From Acidobacteriota bacterium (GTDB lineage: Bacteria > Acidobacteriota > Holophagae > Acanthopleuribacterales > Acanthopleuribacteraceae): a stretch of 64,000 nucleotides of DNA. The position numbers were made by a program, and so were the translations under genes. Of this stretch, positions 1-7,815 are shown in pieces. Each line of letters begins with the position of its first letter. The first letter of the stretch is position 1. The notes under the pieces were generated by a model. That model was not told the DNA's origin. It saw only the letters and a program-made list of their open reading frames with translations, and did no database searches. The stretch covers positions 434,001 to 498,000 of the forward strand of contig JAGQSC010000019.1 of assembly GCA_020439745.1 (NCBI GenBank). The letters are read 5' to 3'.

Positions 1-96
1 CCACCAGGTAAAGCGGTCAAAAGGTGCCATTCCAGATACCACCAAAGCCGCGCAGATCAAACCTGCAAGGACAATGGGTTCCCGAAAATCAGCCAA
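1..96 (-). CDS. YjdF/DUF2238-like membrane protein, N-terminal fragment
   Basis: Partial gene running off the left edge. Translation of the complement from a TTG at 96 gives about 32 residues: a short polar N-terminus, one hydrophobic helix, and then the stretch SGMAPFDRFTWW. That motif resembles the start of the second segment in YjdF/DUF2238 integral membrane proteins, where a similar (S/A)xxxPxDRxTW motif follows the first helix. The start overlaps the korB stop by a few bases, so it is probably cotranscribed with korAB. The function of the family is unknown to me. The TTG start is chosen because no ATG or GTG lies in frame nearby. The ribosome site is weak, so the start is uncertain. Family assignment rests on this short motif alone. 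Confidence 0.45.
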   Translation of the reverse strand, partial: MADFREPIVLAGLICAALVVSGMAPFDRFTWW

Positions 97-1099
97 TGTC
101 CCAGGTCTCTCCGGCATGAAATAGCTTCTTCAGTGAGGCGTCTCCTTTGCGCTGCTTTGCTACCTTTATCTGATCGTGCAACATCGTTTCGTAAGTAGGT
201 CGCGCGATACGCTTGAACACACCAACTGGGACGGGATACGCGGGGTACTCCATGCTGGCCAACATGTTGGGATAAAACGGCGCGTGCTCCTTGGAATTGT
301 GAACCATCAGACCTTCAGGCGAGCTATCGCTGATTTTTTGCACAGTCAACCCAGAACCCGTGAAGAAGACTCCTTTCTTTTCCTCAGACCCGAAAATCAG
401 GGGTTCGCCATCCGCCAAGTGAATCATGTGGTCATCGCGGACTTTCCGATCATAGACGTCGTCAAAGACATCCTTATTGAAAATTACGCAGTTCTGCAGG
501 ATCTCCACAAACGAGGTTCCTTTGTGTTGTGCAGCCTCCATGAAGACCTCGGCCATGTGTTTGATATTGGCGTCATAGGTTCGCGCCACAAATGAGGCCT
601 CGGCAGCCAAAGCGACCCGAATTGGATTGATGGGATACTCGATGGCGCCATCGGGACTGGATTTCGTTTTCATGCCCTGATCCGAAGTGGGACTGTACTG
701 ACCCTTTGTCAATCCATAGACCTTATTGTTGAACAGAAGTATATTGACATCGATATTGCGACGCAACACATGCAGCAAGTGGTTGCCGCCTATGGACAGC
801 CCATCACCGTCTCCGGTTATCACCCAAACGCTGAGGTTCGGATTGGCCAGCTTCACGCCAGTGGCCAGTGCAGGCGCACGACCGTGAATGGTGTGAAACC
901 CGTAGGTGTTCATGTAGTATGGAAACCGGCTAGAACAGCCAATTCCCGATATGAACACAATATTTTCGCGAGGCACACCCAATTCGGCCATCACACCTTG
1001 AACCGCAGACAGGATGGCGTAGTCACCACAACCGGGGCACCACCTCACGATTTGATCAGACTGGAAATCCTTTTTTTGCAGGGTTGCTGATTCAGTCAT
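89..1099 (-). CDS. korB: 2-oxoglutarate:ferredoxin oxidoreductase, beta subunit
   Basis: A 336-residue thiamine-diphosphate subunit of a 2-oxoacid:ferredoxin oxidoreductase, which converts 2-oxoglutarate and CoA to succinyl-CoA, CO2 and reduced ferredoxin in the cytoplasm. The WCPGCG motif (residues 20-25) and further cysteines fit a beta subunit that ligates an Fe-S cluster. The GDGDG motif at 96-100, followed by a downstream NN pair, is the TPP/Mg-binding signature. The length is normal for KorB. It lies 9 bp downstream of korA on the same strand and is clearly cotranscribed. The substrate (2-oxoglutarate rather than pyruvate) is inferred from the two-subunit KorAB form with a fused gamma-alpha partner. 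Related 2-oxoacid enzymes cannot be fully excluded. Confidence 0.93.
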   Translation of the reverse strand: MTESATLQKKDFQSDQIVRWCPGCGDYAILSAVQGVMAELGVPRENIVFISGIGCSSRFPYYMNTYGFHTIHGRAPALATGVKLANPNLSVWVITGDGDGLSIGGNHLLHVLRRNIDVNILLFNNKVYGLTKGQYSPTSDQGMKTKSSPDGAIEYPINPIRVALAAEASFVARTYDANIKHMAEVFMEAAQHKGTSFVEILQNCVIFNKDVFDDVYDRKVRDDHMIHLADGEPLIFGSEEKKGVFFTGSGLTVQKISDSSPEGLMVHNSKEHAPFYPNMLASMEYPAYPVPVGVFKRIARPTYETMLHDQIKVAKQRKGDASLKKLFHAGETWDIG

Positions 1100-1108
1100 G
1101 CCTTTACC

Positions 1109-2941
1109 TCACTTCAAACCTTGGATGAATTCGCACAAATCGGACACCAAAAGAGGTTTGCCGCGAACCTGCTGATAAGGCGTTGTGGGAATATTGAACT
1201 GACCCTTAATCAACCAATCCAATTGACCTGTGTTGATTTCTGCCACTATGACCCGCTTGTACTGTCGCATGATGTCTTGCGTATTCGCCGGAAAAGGATT
1301 CAGGTAGCGGAAATGTGCTCCGGCCAATTTCACGCCGTGTTGGTTGAGCCATTCGACCGCCGTGAAGATGGAACCATAGGTTCCACCCCAACCCAGTATC
1401 AATGTGTCAGCAGTTTCATCACCGTAGACTTCCAGAGGAGGCACGTCATGGGCAATTCGAGCGACCTTCTCTTTTCGGTAATGGGTCATGCGTTCGTGGT
1501 TGTCGGGATCGTAGCTAATGTTGCCTTTTCCGTCGGATTTCTCCAATCCACCAATCCGGTGCTCAAGGCCGGCTGTACCAGGTACCGCCCATCCCCGTGC
1601 CAGCGTCTCAGGGTTTCGTTCGAAAGGAAGGAACTCGCTGTGAGCAGCCACATTTGAAACAGGTATATGGGGCAGGTCATTTTCGTCGGGAATCCGCCAG
1701 GGTTCCGCGCCATTGGCCAGGTACCCATCACTGAGAATAAACACGGGAACCATATACTTGGTGGCAATGCGAATAGACTCAATGGCATAGGTAAAACATT
1801 CCGCAGGTGTAGCCGGCGCCAAGATGACGACTGGCGAGTCACCGTTGCGGCCAAACATCGCCTGCAACAAGTCTGATTGTTCGGTTTTGGTAGGCATGCC
1901 CGTGGACGGACCCGCCCTTTGAACGTTAAGGATGACAAGCGGAAGTTCAGTCATGATGGCCAGGTTGATGGCTTCCGATTTCAGACATACGCCTGGTCCA
2001 GATGTGCCGGTAAGGGCTAGGCTGCCGGCAAAAGCCGCACCAATGGCAGCACAGACCGCCGCAATCTCGTCTTCGGCTTGAAACGTTTGGATATCGAAGT
2101 GGCGTAATGCGGCCAATTCGTGCAAGACATCTGATGCCGGTGTGATGGGGTACGATCCATAAAAAAGTGTCCGTTTCGCCAACTTGGCAGCCGCTGCGAA
2201 CCCGATGGCCGTGGCTTGGTTCCCAGTAATCGAACGGTACTTGCCCTTGGTAAGCGATGCAGGCGGAACGGAATAGGCGGTTGTGAAGATTTCTGTGGTA
2301 TCTGCATAACTATTGCCAGCAATCAATGCGAGGCGGTTGGCCGCGGCAATTTCCGGTCGCTTAGCGAATTTGCGATTGATCCAGTCCAAGGTGAGATTCA
2401 TGTTGCGATCGAATAAGTAATAGACGATGCCCAGTGCGTAGAAATTCTTACACCGGTCAGCTTCCTTCTTGGCCAATCCGGTCTCTTCGACGGCGCGGTG
2501 CGTGAGTTCCGTGATGGGAATCTTGATCACCCGATAGCGTTCAACCGATCCATCCTCAAGTGGATTGGTTTCGTAATCTGCCTTCTTGAGATTCGCCTTG
2601 CTAAAAGCGTCACTGTTGACAATCAACAATCCACCATTTTCCAAGTCATCAATATTTGCCTTTAGAGCCGCTGGATTCATGGCAATCAAAACGGAAGGTC
2701 GATCACCCGGCGTGTGAATATCGCGACTGGAGAAGTGGATCTGGAAACCGCTGACGCCGGGAACGGTTCCTGCCGGAGCGCGAATCTCCGCAGGAAAATC
2801 GGGAAACGTGGCGATATCATTGCCCAAATTGGCAGATGTCGTGGTGAACTGAGTACCCGTAAGCTGCATCCCATCACCAGAATCGCCACTAAACCTGACA
2901 ATGGCATTTTCTAGAAGTGTACGTTCCACTGTTTTTGACAT
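1109..2941 (-). CDS. korA: 2-oxoglutarate:ferredoxin oxidoreductase, fused gamma-alpha subunit
   Basis: A 610-residue protein with the gamma domain first ([14 protein letters not shown] near residues 17-30) and the alpha (pyrimidine-binding) domain after about residue 235 ([14 protein letters not shown], then [11 protein letters not shown]). This gamma-alpha fusion is typical of the KorAB type found in aerobic or microaerobic bacteria, where it can replace NAD-linked 2-oxoglutarate dehydrogenase or work in the reductive TCA cycle. It pairs with korB immediately downstream. The ATG at 2941 is preceded by an AAAGG element at suitable spacing. No separate ferredoxin-like delta subunit is encoded in the window, as expected for this two-subunit form. 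Confidence 0.94.
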   Translation of the reverse strand: MSKTVERTLLENAIVRFSGDSGDGMQLTGTQFTTTSANLGNDIATFPDFPAEIRAPAGTVPGVSGFQIHFSSRDIHTPGDRPSVLIAMNPAALKANIDDLENGGLLIVNSDAFSKANLKKADYETNPLEDGSVERYRVIKIPITELTHRAVEETGLAKKEADRCKNFYALGIVYYLFDRNMNLTLDWINRKFAKRPEIAAANRLALIAGNSYADTTEIFTTAYSVPPASLTKGKYRSITGNQATAIGFAAAAKLAKRTLFYGSYPITPASDVLHELAALRHFDIQTFQAEDEIAAVCAAIGAAFAGSLALTGTSGPGVCLKSEAINLAIMTELPLVILNVQRAGPSTGMPTKTEQSDLLQAMFGRNGDSPVVILAPATPAECFTYAIESIRIATKYMVPVFILSDGYLANGAEPWRIPDENDLPHIPVSNVAAHSEFLPFERNPETLARGWAVPGTAGLEHRIGGLEKSDGKGNISYDPDNHERMTHYRKEKVARIAHDVPPLEVYGDETADTLILGWGGTYGSIFTAVEWLNQHGVKLAGAHFRYLNPFPANTQDIMRQYKRVIVAEINTGQLDWLIKGQFNIPTTPYQQVRGKPLLVSDLCEFIQGLK

Positions 2942-3018
2942 GGGTGGCCTTTCTCGAAAGATATTCCTGCTCCCCTATCATCGCAATTCAAAGCGATGTT
3001 GAGAAGACCCAAGCTGAC

Positions 3019-4068
3019 TCAAGGAGACACATAGGTCAAGACCAAAGCGAGGTCTTCGGGTCCAATCCAATCATCACCTGTCAAATCGCCTTCACCGGAG
3101 TGCCAGCGGAGCAACAGCTCCGACACATCACTTCGATCCAATCGACCATCCTGATTCAAGTCCAGTTTGCCCAACTGAGACCAGTGATAAAGACCTCTAC
3201 AGGGAGCGGGGACGAAGGGAGATTGAGCCTGGCAATTCACAAAAAGTGTTTCCGATGCCAGTACGGGTTGCACCGATGCCAGGTTCGTGCCCGGCCCAAA
3301 AACCTGAATAGGACCCGATCCAACACTCGCCACCAGTCCATCGGAGTAACTTACCAAAGCAGCATCACCGTCCCACGCCACCGCGGTCGGGTTCACCGAT
3401 ACTTGATCGAATTGTTCCAATGTCTCGTCAACGGACAACCACAAATCGCCATTAGCGGCTGCCAACAAAATATTTTCACCGGAGCTGGCGAAAGCCACTA
3501 TATCCGATGGAATCTCAAAGGATTGCTGCCAACGGCCATCGCGCCAGATCCAAAGACCTGATTGGTTGCCGTCCTGGAACAGGGCCATCAAGGTACCGTC
3601 GTGAACCTGAGCATCGATCAACGAACCTTCGTGCAGGAATTGGGTGTCTCCTTGCCAGACCCCGTTCACCGTTACCGCAATCAACTCGTTATCCCACCAA
3701 AGTAATCGTCGAACATTTCCCTCGCCTTGAGGAAACACCTGCTCGACGTTCCACTGACTGAGATCAGAGACCTCTGCACTATAGATAAAGGGCGTGGAAA
3801 GGTTGTAAATGGAAACGGCTCCCGCCCACAACCGTTCGGACCGTAATAACAGCGCCGTGATTCGATGTTCCTCAAGACCTACGTGGTGACTGGTTCGCGT
3901 CTCCCAATCCACCTCAATAATGGATGTCTCCAAGCCCACGAAAAGACGGCCCTGTTCATACGTCAATGAAAGTGGCTGAATTCCGGCAGGCGACATAACC
4001 CGCACGCCGCTCAGGTCCTGGGCAAAAGCACCCCAAGCAGTTAGCATCCACCAAGTTCTAATCCACAT
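3019..4068 (-). CDS. Secreted beta-propeller-like protein with C-terminal dockerin-type repeat
   Basis: About 349 residues. The ATG at 4068 is preferred over the in-frame ATG at 4095 because it gives a clean signal peptide (two Arg/Trp-rich residues, hydrophobic run, GAFAQ cleavage). The middle has repeating aromatic and Gly/Asp-rich strands suggestive of a beta-propeller, but no family is recognised. The last 48 residues contain two calcium-loop segments, DLNQDGRLDRSD and DLTGDDWIGPED, which match a dockerin type I/EF-hand-like pair. It overlaps the end of rlpA by 11 bp and follows it on the same strand, so it is probably cotranscribed. The likely role is an extracellular or surface-anchored binding protein. 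The ligand is unknown. Confidence 0.7.
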   Translation of the reverse strand: MWIRTWWMLTAWGAFAQDLSGVRVMSPAGIQPLSLTYEQGRLFVGLETSIIEVDWETRTSHHVGLEEHRITALLLRSERLWAGAVSIYNLSTPFIYSAEVSDLSQWNVEQVFPQGEGNVRRLLWWDNELIAVTVNGVWQGDTQFLHEGSLIDAQVHDGTLMALFQDGNQSGLWIWRDGRWQQSFEIPSDIVAFASSGENILLAAANGDLWLSVDETLEQFDQVSVNPTAVAWDGDAALVSYSDGLVASVGSGPIQVFGPGTNLASVQPVLASETLFVNCQAQSPFVPAPCRGLYHWSQLGKLDLNQDGRLDRSDVSELLLRWHSGEGDLTGDDWIGPEDLALVLTYVSP

Positions 4069-4726
4069 GCAAAATCCAGCAGCCCAAATGTTCATCCTTC
4101 AACAGCTCACACAGCCTGTCAGCCTCTTGTTCACTCTTGAACTGGCCCAGCCTCACACGGTACAGGTTGTCATAGCGTTGTAGCTCGACAGGCACGCCAT
4201 AGTGTTCCAATCGCAGGTACACGTTTCGCGCCGCTTCGAAGGTCCCGAAACTCCCAACTTGCAGCGTCCAATAACCCTTGGTAGGTTTTCTCTCCATGGT
4301 CGCAGCATTGTGTAAGTAGATACTGACCCGCGCCGTTCCAGGCCCAATCATGCCCAATGCTCGGGCACCCCCTCGAGAAACGTCCAAAATCCGTCCCGCC
4401 ACAAAGGGGCCACGATCGTTGACGCGCAACACCGCCGTCTTCCCATTGTCGCGGTTGACCACCTTAATCACCGTACCAAATGGAAGTGTTTTGTGTGCTG
4501 CAGTCATGCCATCCATATCGTACCGTTCACCATTGGCTGTCTGGCGCCCATGAAAATCCGGTCCGTACCAAGACGCCGTTCCTTCCTGCAATAACTCGCC
4601 GGCCTCTGCACCTCTTAGGCTTATCGGCTTCTCACCTCGAAGCCTGATACTCCCATCCCGATGGACATCCTTACGACCACAGGTCACCAACAAACAACAG
4701 AAAACTGCGAGGCAAATGCGTTGCAT
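4058..4726 (-). CDS. rlpA: RlpA-like septal ring lipoprotein with SPOR domain
   Basis: A 222-residue lipoprotein. The ATG at 4726 is chosen because it places a signal peptide ending in the lipobox LVTC (Cys16) at the N-terminus; an upstream in-frame ATG at 4816 would bury it. After the lipobox, a double-psi beta-barrel domain carries GTASWYGPDFHGRQTANGE, AAHKTLPFGT and VNDRGPF, the residues used by RlpA lytic transglycosylases that act on peptidoglycan strands lacking stem peptides. A C-terminal SPOR domain (starting GYWTLQVGSFG) binds such denuded glycan at the division septum. The protein is therefore expected in the outer membrane or periplasm, at the septum. It is divergent from tatA. Confidence 0.9.
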   Translation of the reverse strand: MQRICLAVFCCLLVTCGRKDVHRDGSIRLRGEKPISLRGAEAGELLQEGTASWYGPDFHGRQTANGERYDMDGMTAAHKTLPFGTVIKVVNRDNGKTAVLRVNDRGPFVAGRILDVSRGGARALGMIGPGTARVSIYLHNAATMERKPTKGYWTLQVGSFGTFEAARNVYLRLEHYGVPVELQRYDNLYRVRLGQFKSEQEADRLCELLKDEHLGCWILHVD

Positions 4727-4861
4727 GGCAGAATTGTAGCGCTGATCGGTACCATTAAAGCAACTAGATAAACCCTTACAAGCCGCCAAGTGTCCTTCCT
4801 GGTAAGCCAGTTGCACGCGCGATTCATGGTAGACTGAGCTATCTGGACATGCGGGGGTCTT

Positions 4862-5056
4862 ATGCCGCTTTTCTTACCATCATTGGGTTTCACTGAGATA
4901 TTGGCTATCTCGGTATTGGTGATCGTGCTTTTTGGCGCCAAAAGACTGCCACAGATTGGTGCTGGCCTAGGCAAGGGCATTCGCAATTTCAAAGATAGTG
5001 TCACGGGTAAAGACGAAAAGAAGCTGGAAAAAAACGAAACCAAAGACGCTTCATGA
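4862..5056 (+). CDS. tatA: Sec-independent translocase TatA/TatE family protein
   Basis: 64 residues with the standard TatA layout: a short periplasmic N-terminus, a single transmembrane helix (about residues 10-24), the FGAKRLPQIG hinge, an amphipathic helix (GLGKGIRNFKDSV) and a charged, Lys/Glu-rich tail. TatA subunits oligomerise with TatB and TatC to export folded proteins with twin-arginine signals. The hydrogenase small subunit in this window has such a signal. A GGGGG tract sits at good spacing before the ATG. The stop overlaps the next gene's start (ATGA). No tatB or tatC is seen here, so the rest of the translocase must be elsewhere. Confidence 0.93.
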   Translation: MPLFLPSLGFTEILAISVLVIVLFGAKRLPQIGAGLGKGIRNFKDSVTGKDEKKLEKNETKDAS

Positions 5057-5472
5057 CGAACAGTCCATCACCCTGGAAGGTTTTGAACCTGATCTGGATG
5101 ATCATGCTCTTTTCCATGTTGCCGTACGCGCTCATTGTTCAATTTATGGGCGGTGAATCAAAACCGGGTTCGTTTGGAGAGTCGCTCGTATTGCCCTTGG
5201 GTTTTGTGGCCATCATGATGGCGGGATCCGCCTTGTTTATTCGGCGATTGCTTTTGGGCAAGAAGCGGTCAGGTCAACCCATGGACCAATACCGATCGGC
5301 CTGCATCATTTCTTGGGTCTTGATGGAAGCGCCGAGCCTTTTGGGCTTGGTGCTGGCATTCACCGGTGCCAACCGCTTGATGTTCTACGCGTTTCTCGGT
5401 CTTTCAATCGCCGGTATGGTAATCATGCGCCCTTCAAAACCAGAATTCGAACGGTTCTGCCAGTCGCGTTAG
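5053..5472 (+). CDS. Small integral membrane protein of unknown function
   Basis: 139 residues with four predicted transmembrane helices (about 10-29, 44-62, 78-97 and 102-118) and short charged loops. I do not recognise a family motif. The start overlaps the tatA stop as ATGA, so it is translationally coupled to tatA. Its end overlaps the end of the convergent gene by 4 bp. The coupling suggests a membrane-related role, but there is no functional evidence. Confidence 0.75.
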   Translation: MTNSPSPWKVLNLIWMIMLFSMLPYALIVQFMGGESKPGSFGESLVLPLGFVAIMMAGSALFIRRLLLGKKRSGQPMDQYRSACIISWVLMEAPSLLGLVLAFTGANRLMFYAFLGLSIAGMVIMRPSKPEFERFCQSR

Positions 5473-6791
5473 TTTTCCATGCGCTGGAGCTCATGGACCC
5501 TGTCCAACATTTTCTGTGCATGACGGAAATCCGGATCCAATTCCAATGCCATTGAATAGTAGTGTTCTGCTTGTTCCAGTTCACCCGCGTCCAGATAACC
5601 TTCGGCCAAGCTGTCATAGCCGTTCACGTAATGAGGGTGCACCTCAATGTTGAGTTGGAATATGGTGATAGCATCCTCGGCGCGATCGCGACTCAACAGG
5701 TCATACCCCAGTTTGTTGAGCTGGTCGGGACCAAAGTCATACGTATCCCGTTCACTGTCAGACATCTTTAGATACAGGTCGCGGGCGGCTTCGCCCCCTT
5801 CATAGATCGCCACGCGCAGTAAAGCATCGCGCAGTGAGCGCTTGTATCTTTGCCGACTCACACGCATCTCGCCCATGGTGACCGATCCGCGCACGGTGAG
5901 TTTATGACTATCCGTCTCCGTTTCACGCAACCCCTGGTATCCGCCCATAAATACTGAAACGCGGTCATCGACCTGGGTATCTTCGGTAACCATAATCGTC
6001 ATCTCGCCCATGGAATAACGCACGTCGGCATCCACATCGTTGAGCAATCGGTCGGATGCAGCGATCAGTGATTCACCCATCGAACCATTGAACTTCACCT
6101 TAGAGACGCGCAGATTTTGAAAGTCAAGTACCGTGAACTGTCCCATGTCCAGCTCCGCCTCAAGCTCCTTCATATCCACCTTGTTCGGTTCCAAACACTC
6201 CATGTTGAATTCGCCCATGCTCTGAGCCAGATCCAGTTTTTCCACGCTTAGACCCGTGAGGTCCATATGCGTATCGCTCATGCTGGACCTTAGCTTGACG
6301 CCAAGCACGCGATCCGACGGAAGGTGAATGTTCAGTTTGTTGTCGCCCAGATTATCCGCCTGATCGCCAAATATCAGACCCGGTAATGAACGCGTTGTGT
6401 CGAATTCAACCAGATACTCAATATAATCTCCACGGTCTTTCACATGCGTACTCAGTTTGTAGTTTGCCGTGTCATATTCGCCGTTGACCGTGATTTTGCC
6501 GGGATCGCCATCGGGAATGAATTTGACGCTCGCTTTGGACACGCGCGCGATCACCATAATTGGCTTCTTACCCACATCGTCAATACCCAGGCCTTCGTTC
6601 TCGGCATGCACAAAATCTTCAGTGGCTACATTTTCAAACTTGGGTTCCTCGGGTTTTGTAAAGACCACAAGCAGTGTCAAAGAGAGTCCAGCCAGCAGGA
6701 ACAGACCTATGATGCCTGCACAGCCAATCACCAGTTTCTTTAGACACGATCCACGCTTTTTAGCCAAAACACGCTCCTGCAACAAGCTCAT
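5469..6791 (-). CDS. Membrane-anchored adhesin-like (toastrack-type) beta protein with C-terminal TPR
   Basis: 440 residues. A basic N-terminus precedes one transmembrane helix (about residues 20-43). The central 300 residues are beta-rich with repeating SMG(E/D) phrases (DLAQSMGEF, KFNGSMGES, RYSMGEMTI, GSVTMGEMR), like the right-handed beta repeats of DUF4097/LiaF-C toastrack domains. The last 50 residues form one or two TPR units (VNGYDSLAEGYLDAGELEQA). The topology suggests a periplasmic domain sensing or scaffolding envelope components. The ATG at 6791 is used. An in-frame TTG at 6767 has a better ribosome site (AGGAG six bases upstream) and may be the real start. It is divergent from the TRAP transporter genes. 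No function can be assigned. Confidence 0.7.
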   Translation of the reverse strand: MSLLQERVLAKKRGSCLKKLVIGCAGIIGLFLLAGLSLTLLVVFTKPEEPKFENVATEDFVHAENEGLGIDDVGKKPIMVIARVSKASVKFIPDGDPGKITVNGEYDTANYKLSTHVKDRGDYIEYLVEFDTTRSLPGLIFGDQADNLGDNKLNIHLPSDRVLGVKLRSSMSDTHMDLTGLSVEKLDLAQSMGEFNMECLEPNKVDMKELEAELDMGQFTVLDFQNLRVSKVKFNGSMGESLIAASDRLLNDVDADVRYSMGEMTIMVTEDTQVDDRVSVFMGGYQGLRETETDSHKLTVRGSVTMGEMRVSRQRYKRSLRDALLRVAIYEGGEAARDLYLKMSDSERDTYDFGPDQLNKLGYDLLSRDRAEDAITIFQLNIEVHPHYVNGYDSLAEGYLDAGELEQAEHYYSMALELDPDFRHAQKMLDRVHELQRMEN

Positions 6792-6859
6792 TCCCTTAAA
6801 CGTAGGAATTGCCGATCTGTTTATAGCTCGTGATAGGATCGGCAGAAAAGGTGGAAATG

Positions 6860-7810
6860 ATGAAGAATTTTACACTGGCTGTCTGCGGACTGGCCATATT
6901 GAGTTGCGGAAAGACCGATGCGCCTCGATACATCAGTCTTGGTACAGCGCCCAGCGGGGGTGCCTTTTTTGTGGTTGGCGGCGCTATTGCTCAAACGGCC
7001 AGTGAGGCGCCCGGAAACCACTGGGTCGTCACGGCCGAAGCCACTAAAGGCACCCAGGAGAACATTCGCCGTATCGCTAAAGGAGAGTTGGAGTTCGCTC
7101 TGGCCAACGCATCTATCAGTTACTTCGCCGTTCGCGGAGAGGAGGGTTGGGACGCGTCACAACCCATTGCCAGCGTGATGACACTTGCACCCAATGTCGC
7201 CATGTTCATCACACCCAGTGCCTCAGGGATTCAGTCGATTGGTGATTTGCGTGGCAAACGCGTATGTGTGGGACCAGCCGGTGCAGGATTCGAATTCTTC
7301 ATCAAACCGCTCTTAAAAGCACATGGTCTGACTTATGACGACTTCACGCCGCTCAACAACACCCAAGATGGCGCTGTGGCGATGCTTGGCGACGGGTCGG
7401 CAGACGCGGCGTTTCTGGGCGGTGCCGTACCCACGGCCTCCATCACGCAGGCTTGCGCCTCACAGGACATCACTTTCATTCCATTTGACGACACAGCTCG
7501 TACCCAGTTGATCGAGGCGTATCCCTTTTTTCATGCAGCCGTAGTGCCTGCCGGAACCTATCGCGGTCAGGACCAAGCATTTGCGGGTCTCAATGTGGGA
7601 AGCATGCATCTGATTACCAGCCAGACGGCCGATGAAGACATGGTGTATCAGTTCACCAAAGCCATCTACGAAAATCGAGACGCCGTAACACAACGTCATC
7701 CAGCGGGTAAGGCAATCAACCCTAAAAACGCAGCTCGGAACCTGGGTATCCCGTATCATCCGGGCGCTGTGCGTTTCTATCGAGAAATAGGGATCTGGCC
7801 CGAGCCATAA
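6860..7810 (+). CDS. TAXI-family TRAP transporter solute-binding lipoprotein
   Basis: About 316 residues from the ATG at 6860, which has AGGTGG upstream and yields a signal peptide with lipobox AILSC. An adjacent ATG at 6857 and a GTG at 6830 are less likely. The mature part has the TAXI signature early (LGTAPSGGAFFVVGGAIA), then GTQENIRRIAKGELEFALANA, and the conserved LRGKRVCVGPAGAGFEFF. TAXI proteins deliver carboxylates such as glutamate or 2-oxoglutarate to a fused TRAP permease, which lies 5 bp downstream. Anchoring by a lipobox rather than free periplasmic export is a small departure from the common form. The substrate is not predictable from sequence. Confidence 0.88.
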   Translation: MKNFTLAVCGLAILSCGKTDAPRYISLGTAPSGGAFFVVGGAIAQTASEAPGNHWVVTAEATKGTQENIRRIAKGELEFALANASISYFAVRGEEGWDASQPIASVMTLAPNVAMFITPSASGIQSIGDLRGKRVCVGPAGAGFEFFIKPLLKAHGLTYDDFTPLNNTQDGAVAMLGDGSADAAFLGGAVPTASITQACASQDITFIPFDDTARTQLIEAYPFFHAAVVPAGTYRGQDQAFAGLNVGSMHLITSQTADEDMVYQFTKAIYENRDAVTQRHPAGKAINPKNAARNLGIPYHPGAVRFYREIGIWPEP

Positions 7811-7815
7811 CGCCC

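Noticed and set aside
1121-1657. 178-codon plus-strand frame inside korA
   Set aside because: It is antisense to a conserved oxidoreductase subunit, with no independent support.
2917-3561. 214-codon plus-strand frame over the dockerin-protein gene
   Set aside because: The minus-strand gene has a signal peptide and calcium loops; the plus-strand frame shows no motif and an implausible composition.
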